Source: Paracoccus sigandri
GTDB taxonomy: Bacteria > Pseudomonadota > Alphaproteobacteria > Rhodobacterales > Rhodobacteraceae
Reading direction: 5' to 3'
Assembly: GCF_003709565.1 (NCBI RefSeq)
Contig: NZ_QNRC01000006.1
Coordinates: forward strand, 124,001-188,000
DNA: 64,000 bases
The notes beneath the pieces were generated by a model. It saw only the letters and a program-made list of their open reading frames with translations. It did not search any database and was not told the DNA's origin. A program made the translations under genes and the position numbers. Shown piece after piece: positions 27,101 to 33,840 of this stretch (positions are counted from its first letter, which is position 1; every line of letters starts with the position of its first letter).

Positions 27101-27598
27101 GCCAAGCTGAAATCGGGCGAGATCGAGGGCACGCCCGAGGACGAATGGGCGCCGCAGCTGAACCTGGGCGTGCCGGTGACGATCCCCGAAAGCTTCATCC
27201 CCGACCTGGACGTGCGGCTGGGCCTCTATCGCCGCCTGGCCGAACTGACCACCAAGGTCGAGCTGGAGGGCTTCGCCGCCGAGCTGATCGACCGTTTCGG
27301 CCCCCTGCCGCGCGAGGTGAACACGCTGCTGCTGGTGATCCGCATCAAGGCCATGGCCAAGCGCGCCAATATCGCGCGGCTGGATGCCGGGCCGAAGGGC
27401 GCGACGGTGCAGTTCCACATGGACAAGTTCCCCAACCCGGCGGGGCTGGTGGAATTCCTGACCGACCAGCGCGGTCTGGCCAAGGTGACGGACAACAGGA
27501 TCGTGATCCGCCGCGACTGGGCCTCGGACGCGGACCGGATCAAGGGCGCCTTCGCCATCGCCCGCGACCTGGCGGCGAAGGCCAAGGCGGCGAAATAG
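24140..27598 (+). CDS. mfd: transcription-repair coupling factor Mfd
   Basis: ATP-dependent translocase that removes stalled RNA polymerase and recruits UvrA. The full 1152 residues have the expected order: UvrB-homology region (1-300), a linker, the RNA-polymerase-interacting CarD-like domain (about 480-560, LVVHVEHGIGRYTGL), the SF2 helicase with Walker A GDVGFGKTEVAM near 632 and DEEQHFGV near 732, the translocation motif, and a C-terminal TRCF domain (VPVTIPESFIPD). The ATG has no Shine-Dalgarno. Convergent with rplY. Confidence 0.98.
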   Translation: MSDHLILSGAPEGYDAALIAREAARPENRGAPVIHIARDDRRMAATRAALEFLSPGTVVLEFPAWDTTPYDRVSPAPEVQAARMATLAALAQGAVPGPFVLLTTLNAVLQRLPARELLSDASFVARVGDRIDEAALRGFLSRMGFVQSPTVTEPGDYAIRGGIIDIYAPGDAGPVRLDLFGDVLDGARRFDPVTQRTTEKLDRVELAPMSEVILDEAAITRFRQNYRAEYGGGTSDPLYEGVSAGRKMAGMEHWLPWFHDRMESLFDYLPGASVVLDDHVGQVIDARRGMIAEQYDARRAALAAKGRSDTVYKPVPPDAMFPTPGEWDGWLAARRVLRLSVLAQPPGPGVLDAGGRAGRNFAPERQAESVNLFKALADHVKALGRDHRVIVASFSDGARDRLAGLLADEGLTGARPIGDIRDLPEASGAVGLAVWPLDEGFVAEGRALGAIAVISEQDVLGDRLIRGARKRRRAENFLQDTTALSPGDLVVHVEHGIGRYTGLETIKAAGVPHDCVALEYAGGDRLFLPVENIELLSRYGHEEGLLDRLGGGAWQARKARLKERIKLIADKLMRVAAERLLRPAPVLEPEDHDWQAFSARFPYSETDDQAAAIEDVLEDLAAGRPMDRLVVGDVGFGKTEVAMRAAFVAASQGMQVAVVAPTTLLARQHFRTFAERFRGSAITVRPLSRFVSAKDAAQTRAGLAEGTVDIVVGTHAVLAKQVRFKRLGLLIIDEEQHFGVAHKERLKEMRSDIHVLTLTATPIPRTLQLSLTGVRDLSIIGTPPVDRLSIRTYVSEFDSVTIREALLREKYRGGQSFFVVPRLSDLPDIEHWLQENVPEVSYIVAHGQLAAGDLDQRMNAFYDGSHDVLLATTIVESGLDIPTANTMVVWRADMFGLAQLYQIRGRVGRSKTRAYCYLTTKPRAPLTPQAMRRLKFLGSIDGLGAGFNLASQDLDLRGAGNLLGEEQSGHIKEVGFELYQQMLEETIAKLKSGEIEGTPEDEWAPQLNLGVPVTIPESFIPDLDVRLGLYRRLAELTTKVELEGFAAELIDRFGPLPREVNTLLLVIRIKAMAKRANIARLDAGPKGATVQFHMDKFPNPAGLVEFLTDQRGLAKVTDNRIVIRRDWASDADRIKGAFAIARDLAAKAKAAK

Positions 27599-27649
27599 CG
27601 CAAGCGAAAGGGGCGGCGCCACCGGCACCGCCCCCTGATATCCTTGCGC
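27598..27649. terminator. nested hairpin between convergent mfd and rplY
   Basis: An outer stem GCGCAAG (27598-27604)/CTTGCGC (27643-27649) encloses an inner stem GGGGCGG (27610-27616)/CCGCCCC (27628-27634). It starts at the last base of the mfd stop and ends 11 bases before the rplY stop, serving both genes. Confidence 0.65.
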
Positions 27650-27659
27650 GAGGCGCGGA

Positions 27660-28286
27660 TTACTCGGTCGCTTCCTCGGCGCCTTCTTCCGCTTCGCCGC
27701 CATCGCTGGAACGCAGCGCCGACGGGGCGGCGATATTGGCGATGACGAAGTTGCGGTCGATGGTCGGCTTCACGCCGGCGGGCAGGGTCACTTCATCGAT
27801 ATGGATGCTGTCGCCGACCTCATGGCCCGCCAGGTCGACGGTGATGTGGTCGGGGATGTCGCCCGCGGTCACGATCAGCTCGACCTCGGGGCGGACCGTC
27901 ACCAGGGTGCCGCCCTTCTTCAGGCCGGGGCACTTCTCCTGGTTGATGAACTCGACCGGGATGAACAGGTTCACCTTCGAGGTGCGGCGCAGGCGCATGA
28001 AGTCGATATGGATCGGCAGATCCTTCACGACATCCTTCTGCACGCCGCGGCAGATGACGCGGACGTCTTCCTGGCCCTCGACCTTCAGGTTCCACAGCGT
28101 GGACATGAAGCGACCGGCGCGCAACTGGGTCAGCAGCTTGTTGAATTCGAACGCGATGGTGACGGGTTCCTTGTTGTCACCATACACGATGCCGGGCACC
28201 TTGCCTTCGCGGCGAGCTTGGCGGGCGGCCCCCTTGCCTGTCCCCGCGCGTGCCTCGGCCACCAGATCCGGGATCTCTTTGGCCAT
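27660..28286 (-). CDS. rplY: 50S ribosomal protein L25/general stress protein Ctc
   Basis: The 208-residue long form of L25 with an N-terminal 5S rRNA-binding domain (about 1-95, [17 protein letters not shown]) and the C-terminal TL5 domain, ending in an acidic tail. I chose ATG 28286 ([19 protein letters not shown]), the family N-terminus, with AAGGA eight bases upstream; an ATG two codons earlier is too close to that site. It binds 5S rRNA in the large subunit. Convergent with mfd. Confidence 0.95.
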   Translation of the reverse strand: MAKEIPDLVAEARAGTGKGAARQARREGKVPGIVYGDNKEPVTIAFEFNKLLTQLRAGRFMSTLWNLKVEGQEDVRVICRGVQKDVVKDLPIHIDFMRLRRTSKVNLFIPVEFINQEKCPGLKKGGTLVTVRPEVELIVTAGDIPDHITVDLAGHEVGDSIHIDEVTLPAGVKPTIDRNFVIANIAAPSALRSSDGGEAEEGAEEATE

Positions 28287-28313
28287 AGTCATGTTCCTTC
28301 ACACAGATTGACA

Positions 28314-28340
28314 CCGCCATCCTCCAAGGGTGCATGGCGG
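28314..28340 (-). other. leader hairpin of rplY
   Basis: CCGCCAT (28314-28320) pairs with ATGGCGG (28334-28340) across 13 bases, in the presumed 5' leader of rplY 28 bases before the ATG. Some ribosomal-protein mRNAs fold for autoregulation; that role is only a possibility here. Confidence 0.35.
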
Positions 28341-28484
28341 CAGAGCGCGGGCCATAGCGCAGCTTTCGGGGAAAGGGAAGATGAAAAGACAATCATCTGC
28401 AATGACAGTTTGACTCGGCAGGTATTTGCCGATTAAGAACGGTCTGGTAGACGGTTTCTTGCTTATGGTTTGGTGCGGCGATTC

Positions 28485-29435
28485 ATGCAAGCGCGAAGTT
28501 ATTCCATTGATTACATGCGCTTGGTACTCGCCGCCTTCGTGGTCTTCGGCCATAGCGGGCTGGGCCAGCAATCCATCGGACTGATGGGAATCATCCTGGC
28601 CAGCAGCGTGTTGCGCACGGCCGTGCCGCTGTTCTGCCTGATCTCGGGCTTCTTCCTGCTGCGCAGCATAGAGCGGGGGCGGTTCACCGGCTGGGTGACG
28701 CGCATGTTCACGCTCTACACCGTCTGGACCTTCATCTATTTCTTCCTGATGCAGCTGTGGGACCGGCCGCTGCAGCAGACCCTTTACGAATTGTTCATGG
28801 GCTTTCGCCACCTGTGGTTCCTGCTGGGGCTGGGGCAGGCGGCGCTGATGCTGATGTTCTTCCGCCGCTGGGGGCTGCGGGTGCTGATCTGGTCGGCGCT
28901 GGCCTTCGGCCTCGCCGGGCTGCTGCTGCAATATCTGCGGCTGACGGGCCTGGCGCCGATCCCGCTGGAGGTGTTCCGCAGCGGCCCCTTCGATCTCTAT
29001 CCCTTCGTGGTCATGGGCTATGTGATCGCCTCGGTCCATCGCGATCCCGACCTGTTCTGCCGCCTGCGGCCGTCGAATCGCGTCCTGTGGGGGATGATCC
29101 TGGGCGGGCTGGTGCTGGCCAACCTGGAACAGATGTTCTGGCTGGGCCTGTTCCGCCCCGACATGCTGGTCGAATTCACCGCGGGGTTCTGGCTGATCTG
29201 CCCGGCCGTGTTCCTGCTGGCGCTGGACATGAAGGCGCCGGCCCACAGCCTGCCGATGGCGATGATGGCCTCGGCCATCTATGTGCTGCACATGGCCTTC
29301 CTGCATATCGGGACCCAGCTGCAGTTGGACAGCCCGCTGCTGCCGGCCCTGGCGGGCTTCGTGGTGCCGGCGCTCTGTGTCCATGCGCTCAGCGTCTCGC
29401 AGCGGGGCCAGAGGCTGATGGCGCAGCTGTTCTGA
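28485..29435 (+). CDS. acyltransferase-3 family membrane protein
   Basis: A 316-residue integral membrane acyltransferase (OafA/NodX type) with about ten hydrophobic helices. The N-terminus SIDYMRLVLAAFVVFGHSG carries the family's R-x10-H motif, with the catalytic-site His in FGHSG. Such enzymes O-acetylate or acylate surface polysaccharides or glucans. Start is uncertain: ATG 28485 lacks a ribosome-binding site, and TTG 28470 is an alternative. The 198-base AT-richer upstream region has a TTGACT (28412-28417). Confidence 0.82.
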   Translation: MQARSYSIDYMRLVLAAFVVFGHSGLGQQSIGLMGIILASSVLRTAVPLFCLISGFFLLRSIERGRFTGWVTRMFTLYTVWTFIYFFLMQLWDRPLQQTLYELFMGFRHLWFLLGLGQAALMLMFFRRWGLRVLIWSALAFGLAGLLLQYLRLTGLAPIPLEVFRSGPFDLYPFVVMGYVIASVHRDPDLFCRLRPSNRVLWGMILGGLVLANLEQMFWLGLFRPDMLVEFTAGFWLICPAVFLLALDMKAPAHSLPMAMMASAIYVLHMAFLHIGTQLQLDSPLLPALAGFVVPALCVHALSVSQRGQRLMAQLF

Positions 29436-29441
29436 CGCGGA

Positions 29442-29467
29442 CGCCGGCGCCCCGCGGGACGCCGGCG
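29442..29467. terminator. GC-rich hairpin between acyltransferase and lldD
   Basis: CGCCGGCG occurs at 29442-29449 and 29460-29467; being self-complementary, the two copies can pair across a 10-base loop. It lies between convergent genes. No T run. Confidence 0.4.
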
Positions 29468-29477
29468 CGGCGCCATT

Positions 29478-30659
29478 TCAGGCGCCGTATTCCTCGGCGA
29501 AGCCCTGCGGGATCAGCAGGTTGTGGCGCCCCACCGCCTTCACGTCGCGTTCGCCGCACAGCGCCATGCTGATGTCCAGCTCCTTCTGGATCACCTCCAG
29601 CGCCCTGGTCACCCCGGCCTCGCCCATCGCCCCCAGGCCATGGACGAAGGCGCGGCCGATCCAGGTGGCATGGGCACCAAGCGCCAGCGCCTTCAGCACG
29701 TCCTGGCCCGAGCGGATGCCGCTGTCCATGTGGATCTCGACCTGCTCGCCGACCGCCGCGACGATATGCGGCAGCATGCGGATCGAGCTGAGCGCCCCGT
29801 CCAGCTGCCGCCCGCCGTGATTGCTGACCACGATCGCATCGGCTCCGAAATCGGCGGCGATGCGGGCGTCCTCGGGATCCATGATTCCCTTCAGGATCAG
29901 CTTGCCGCCCCACATGTCGCGGATCCGGGCGACCTTGTCCCAGTCCAGCTTCTCGTCGAACTGCTCGGCCGTCCAGCTCATCAGCGAAGAGGTGTCGCCG
30001 ACGCCCTTGGCATGGCCGACGATATTGCCGAAGAAGCGCCGCTTCGTGCCCAGCATCCCCATGCCCCAGCGCCATTTCGTCGCCAGGTTCAGCATGGTCG
30101 GCAGGGTCAGCTTGGGCGGCGCCGATAGCCCGTTCTTCAGGTCCTTGTGCCGCTGGCCCAGGATCTGCAGGTCCAGCGTCAGTACCAGCGCGCTGCAATT
30201 GGCGGCCTTGGCGCGCTCGATGATCGCCGCCAGGAATTCCTGGTCCTTCATGACATAAAGCTGGAACATGAAGGGCCTGGTGGTGTTCTGCGCCACGTCC
30301 TCGATGGAACAGATCGACATCGTCGACAGGCAGAAGGGCACGCCGAAGCGCTCGGCCGCGCGGGCCGCCAGGATCTCGCCATCGGCGTGCTGCATCCCGG
30401 TCAGCCCGACCGGTGCCAGCCCGACCGGCATCGAGACCGGCAGCCCCGCCATCTCGGACGCGGTCGAGCGGTTCGACAGGTCCACCGCCACCTTCTGGCG
30501 CAGCTTCAGCCGCGCGAAATCCGTGGTGTTCTCGCGGAAGGTCTGCTCGGTATAGCTGCCCGATTCGGCATAGTCGTAGAACATGCGCGGCGTGCGCGCC
30601 CTGTGTAGGGTCTTGAGATCCTCGATGCAGGTGATGACCGGCGCTGACAGAACGGGCAT
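29478..30659 (-). CDS. lldD: FMN-dependent L-lactate dehydrogenase
   Basis: Alpha-hydroxy-acid oxidase/dehydrogenase family, 393 residues, membrane-associated, oxidising L-lactate to pyruvate and passing electrons to the quinone pool. The active-site motif SNHGGRQLDGA, with the catalytic His, is near residue 277; MPVGLAPVGLTGM and HMDSGIRSGQDV are FMN-site segments. The length and the IEDLKTLHRARTPRMFYDYA start match LldD. ATG follows GGAGGAGCCC. A palindromic operator lies 18-36 bases upstream. No lactate permease is adjacent. Confidence 0.92.
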   Translation of the reverse strand: MPVLSAPVITCIEDLKTLHRARTPRMFYDYAESGSYTEQTFRENTTDFARLKLRQKVAVDLSNRSTASEMAGLPVSMPVGLAPVGLTGMQHADGEILAARAAERFGVPFCLSTMSICSIEDVAQNTTRPFMFQLYVMKDQEFLAAIIERAKAANCSALVLTLDLQILGQRHKDLKNGLSAPPKLTLPTMLNLATKWRWGMGMLGTKRRFFGNIVGHAKGVGDTSSLMSWTAEQFDEKLDWDKVARIRDMWGGKLILKGIMDPEDARIAADFGADAIVVSNHGGRQLDGALSSIRMLPHIVAAVGEQVEIHMDSGIRSGQDVLKALALGAHATWIGRAFVHGLGAMGEAGVTRALEVIQKELDISMALCGERDVKAVGRHNLLIPQGFAEEYGA

Positions 30660-30676
30660 GGGCTCCTCCGCTGGGT

Positions 30677-30695
30677 TGGTAAAAATTTCTTACCA
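30677..30695. promoter_or_regulatory. palindromic operator upstream of lldD
   Basis: TGGTAA (30677-30682) and TTACCA (30690-30695) form a perfect inverted repeat with a 7-base spacer, in an AT-rich patch 18 bases before the lldD ATG. TGGT...ACCA half-sites are typical of GntR-type regulators such as LldR and PdhR. Confidence 0.55.
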
Positions 30696-30723
30696 CCATG
30701 TCGCGGCCTGGGCAATTGCGCTG

Positions 30724-31008
30724 TCAGCCTCCGGGACCGGCCTCCGCGGCGGGCGTCATCCGGGCGCGGGTGCCGGGCTCGATCACCGGGCCGCGCAGGG
30801 CATCGGCCCGCGCCCGCAGCGCCTCGGCGCGGGCGACGACGGCGGCTTCCGGCGGGACATCGGCGGCCACGGTCGCGGCATGGGCGGGCAGCGCCGGCTC
30901 GGCCAGCACCTGCTCGGTCGGCAGCAGGCGCGGATAGTCGTCCTGACCGCCGGCACAGGCGGACAGCGCGCAGGCGGCGCAAAGCGCCAGGATCGGTCGG
31001 TTTCTCAT
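30724..31008 (-). CDS. small hypothetical lipoprotein
   Basis: A 94-residue protein with a short signal peptide and lipobox LSAC (MRNRPILALCAACALSAC). The mature part begins GGQDDYPRLLPTEQVLAEP and then has an Ala-rich helical segment containing ARAEALRARADALR, which could form a short coiled coil. From memory similar small lipoproteins occur across Rhodobacteraceae without known function. A start 12 codons upstream is possible but would bury the signal peptide. Confidence 0.68.
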   Translation of the reverse strand: MRNRPILALCAACALSACAGGQDDYPRLLPTEQVLAEPALPAHAATVAADVPPEAAVVARAEALRARADALRGPVIEPGTRARMTPAAEAGPGG

Positions 31009-31083
31009 CCGGCGCAGGTTACGCGCGCCGCCGCCCGGCCACAACGGGCTTTCCCGGCGGCGCAGGGCGTCCTATGAACCCCC

Positions 31084-31671
31084 ATGGCCCGCACCCATGG
31101 TTCACGCGCAGAGATCACCGGCCCCCTCGTCAGGGCCGAGGCCAGGCGGCTCTTCGCCCGCCACGGCTATGCCGCCGTCTCGATGCGCCAGATCGCGGCG
31201 GCGGTCGGCGTGCAGGCGGGCGCGCTCTATGCCTATACGCCCGACAAGCAGGCGCTGCTCCACGACCTCCTGGACAGCCACATGCAGGAATTGCTGGCCG
31301 CCTGGCAGGACGACCCCGCCGCGCCGCCGCTGGCCCGGCTGGAGGCCTTCGTGCGCTTCCACATCGCCTTCAGCCTCGACCATTCCGACGCGGTCTTCCT
31401 GTCCTACATGGAGCTGCGCAACCTGACGCCCCAGAATCACCGCCGCATCGCCGACCTGCGCGGCCGCTACGAAGCCGCGCTGGAAACCATCCTGCGGGAC
31501 GGGATCGCCGCCGGCGTGATGCGCCTCGACGATCCGAAACTGGCGACCATGGCGCTGATCGCCATGCTGACCGGGGTGACCAACTGGTATCGCGAGGGCG
31601 GCCGGCTCGACCGCCGGCGCATCGGCGACATCTACTGGGGCCTGGCACGGGGCGCGGTCGGTGCCGATTGA
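31084..31671 (+). CDS. TetR-family transcriptional regulator
   Basis: A 195-residue TetR regulator: helix-turn-helix at residues about 12-58 with ARRLFARHGYAAVSMRQIAAAVGVQAGALYAYTPDKQALL, split by the usual LxxAL...Y pattern, followed by an all-helical ligand domain. The ligand and targets are unknown. No Shine-Dalgarno is seen; TATGAA (31073-31078) is five bases from the ATG, so the mRNA may be leaderless. Confidence 0.88.
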   Translation: MARTHGSRAEITGPLVRAEARRLFARHGYAAVSMRQIAAAVGVQAGALYAYTPDKQALLHDLLDSHMQELLAAWQDDPAAPPLARLEAFVRFHIAFSLDHSDAVFLSYMELRNLTPQNHRRIADLRGRYEAALETILRDGIAAGVMRLDDPKLATMALIAMLTGVTNWYREGGRLDRRRIGDIYWGLARGAVGAD

Positions 31672-31723
31672 CCGCGCAACCGATGGCGGCTTCTCTGTTG
31701 CCCAAATACCCCGATCCCGCCGC

Positions 31724-31752
31724 TTGCCCAGACCGCCCCGCCGCCCGATAAT
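31724..31752 (+). promoter_or_regulatory. dnaG promoter, leaderless arrangement
   Basis: TTGCCC (31724-31729) and GATAAT (31747-31752) are separated by 17 bases; the -10 box matches 5 of 6 positions. The dnaG ATG begins six bases after the -10 box and has no Shine-Dalgarno. Confidence 0.5.
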
Positions 31753-31758
31753 CGCGCC

Positions 31759-33693
31759 ATGAGCCTGCCGCCCGGTTTCCTCGACGAACTTCGCGCCCGC
31801 GTGCCGATCAGCCGCGTGATCGGGCGCAAGGTCGTGTGGGACCTGCGCAAGTCCAACCAGGCGCGCGGCGACTGGTGGGCGCCCTGCCCCTTCCACCAGG
31901 AAAAATCCGCCAGCTTCCATTGCGACGACCAGAAGGGCTTCTATTACTGCTTCGGCTGCCAGGCCAAGGGCGACGCGCTGACCTTCCTGCGCGAATCGGA
32001 CGGGCTCGATTTCATGGAGGCCGTCCGTGTCCTCGCCGCCGAGGCGGGCATGACCGTCCCCGAACCCGACCCGCGCAGCCGCGAACGCAGCGACCGGCGC
32101 GACCGCCTGCTCGAGGTGACCGAGGCCGCCCTGCGCTGGTTCCGCCTGCAGCTGCAGACCGCCGCCGCGGCCGAGGCGCGCGACTACCTGGCCCGGCGCG
32201 GGCTGGACCGCGCCGCCGAGGACCGCTTCGAGATCGGCTTCGCCCCCGACAGCCGCCACGGCCTGATTCGCGCCCTGCGCGAAAAGGGTCTCGACGAGGA
32301 ACGGATCGTCGAGGCCGGCATGGCGATTCGCCCGGATGACGGCGGGGCGGCCTATGACCGGTTCCGCGGCCGCATCATCTTTCCGATCCGCGACGGGCGC
32401 GACCGGGTCATCGGCTTCGGCGGCCGGGCGATGGACCCGAATGCGCGGGCGAAATACCTCAACAGCCCGGAAACGCCGCTCTTCGACAAGGGCCGCAACC
32501 TCTATCACCTCGGCCCGGCGCGGGCGGCGGTGGCGAAGGGCCAGCCGCTGGTCGTGGCCGAGGGCTACATGGACGTGATCGCGCTGGCCCGCGCCGGTTT
32601 CGAGGGCGCGGTCGCGCCCCTGGGCACCGCCATCACCGAAGACCAGCTGCGCCTGATGTGGCGCATCAGCCCCGAGCCGATCATCGCGCTGGACGGCGAT
32701 GCGGCGGGGTTGCGCGCGGCGCAGCGGCTGATCGACCTGGCCCTGCCGATGACCGGGCCGGGTCAGGCGCTGCGCTTCGTGCTGCTGCCCTCGGGCCAGG
32801 ATCCCGACGACCTGATACGCGCGCAGGGGCCGGGTGCGATGCGGGCGCTCCTGGACCAGGCGCGGCCGCTGGTCGATCTCCTATGGTCGCGCGAGACCGA
32901 GGGCCAGCGCTTCGACAGCCCCGAGCGCAAGGCCGCGCTGGACCGCCGCCTGCAAGAGGCCATCGCCCGCATCCCCGACGAGCTGACCCGCCGCCACTAT
33001 GCCGAGGAGATCCGCCGCAAGCGCTGGGAGCTGTTCGGCAAGCGGGGCGGTTCCGAGGCCAGGACCCGCGCGGGTGGGCGGCAGGCGGGCGGGCGGCAGG
33101 CGGGCCGCGGGCCCGCCCGGCCCGGCGGAGCCTCGATGGCTCCGGCCGGGCCGATCCCTGCCATTCCGCTGGACGGTCCCAATGCCGGCGAGGCGCTGCT
33201 GGAAGGCGCCGCGCTGCTGATCTGCGCTCTGCGCCCCGAGATGGTCGCCGAGATCGAGGCGCGGCTGGAACGGCTGCCGCCGCGCGATCCCGACCGCGCG
33301 GCGCTGCTGCACGACCTGCTGACCGGGCAGGGCAGCGAGGCCGGGCGGCGGGCCCTTGAAACGCTGCGGGCCGACGCCCATCTGGGCCTGACTCCCGCCG
33401 TGATCGAACAGCAGGACGCCGAGGCCGCGGCCGCGATCCTGACCAATCTCCTGGACCGGCTGGAGGCCCACCGCGCCGCCAGCGCCGAGCTGGCCCGCGC
33501 CGAAGCGGAAATCCAGGGCGAGGCCGATGAGGGCCTGACCTGGCGGATGCAGCAGATCACGCGCGCCCGGCACCGCGCCGAGCGCCCGGACATGGAGGAT
33601 TCGGGCGATCTGAACGAGGATCGCGACGCGCTTTCGGCGCAGCTTCAGACCTGGCTCAGCGGTGAAATCTGGCGCAAGCCGCCGCGCCGCTAG
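31759..33693 (+). CDS. dnaG: DNA primase DnaG
   Basis: Synthesises RNA primers for replication, 644 residues. The CHC2 zinc finger uses Cys43, His46, Cys64 and Cys67 (CPFH...YCFGC). The TOPRIM domain shows VVAEGYMDVIAL and ALDGDAAGLRAA. The C-terminal part, which binds DnaB helicase, follows a Gly/Arg/Gln-rich linker near residues 438-455 made of a short repeat (AGGRQ). It is upstream of rpoD, the usual macromolecular-synthesis arrangement without rpsU. Confidence 0.97.
   Translation: MSLPPGFLDELRARVPISRVIGRKVVWDLRKSNQARGDWWAPCPFHQEKSASFHCDDQKGFYYCFGCQAKGDALTFLRESDGLDFMEAVRVLAAEAGMTVPEPDPRSRERSDRRDRLLEVTEAALRWFRLQLQTAAAAEARDYLARRGLDRAAEDRFEIGFAPDSRHGLIRALREKGLDEERIVEAGMAIRPDDGGAAYDRFRGRIIFPIRDGRDRVIGFGGRAMDPNARAKYLNSPETPLFDKGRNLYHLGPARAAVAKGQPLVVAEGYMDVIALARAGFEGAVAPLGTAITEDQLRLMWRISPEPIIALDGDAAGLRAAQRLIDLALPMTGPGQALRFVLLPSGQDPDDLIRAQGPGAMRALLDQARPLVDLLWSRETEGQRFDSPERKAALDRRLQEAIARIPDELTRRHYAEEIRRKRWELFGKRGGSEARTRAGGRQAGGRQAGRGPARPGGASMAPAGPIPAIPLDGPNAGEALLEGAALLICALRPEMVAEIEARLERLPPRDPDRAALLHDLLTGQGSEAGRRALETLRADAHLGLTPAVIEQQDAEAAAAILTNLLDRLEAHRAASAELARAEAEIQGEADEGLTWRMQQITRARHRAERPDMEDSGDLNEDRDALSAQLQTWLSGEIWRKPPRR
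33071..33104 (+). repeat. short tandem repeat in the dnaG linker
   Basis: The string GGGCGGCAGGCGGGC recurs with a 15-base period and encodes the linker GGRQAGGRQAG between the TOPRIM and helicase-binding parts of DnaG. Slippage here would change linker length in frame. Confidence 0.6.
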
Positions 33694-33840
33694 GCCGATT
33701 CGCCGAACCCGTGGGCGATTCGCGAATCATTGGCGGCCCCGGCCTTTGATTCGCTTTTGAAGCGGGATAGAAACGACCATCGAATTCCAGACGATTCGCG
33801 GCCGAGGCCCGCGAGTGTCCGCCCCCAGAAGGAGCCATCT
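33694..33840 (+). promoter_or_regulatory. rpoD upstream region with a cluster of GANTC (CcrM) sites
   Basis: Five GANTC sites lie within 101 bases: 33697, 33717, 33724, 33748 and 33793, four of them as GATTCGC. The pair at 33717-33728 forms the palindrome GATTCGCGAATC. GANTC is methylated by CcrM in alphaproteobacteria. A candidate promoter TTGAAG (33757-33762) - 17 bases - TCGAAT (33780-33785) lies in the same region; CTTTTGAA...CCAT also resembles a heat-shock promoter. Confidence 0.5.

Noticed and set aside
24089..27703. 1204-codon open frame on the minus strand
   Set aside because: It is an antisense shadow of mfd, produced by GC-rich codon bias; its translation is low-complexity His/Arg/Gln-rich and it has no family features.
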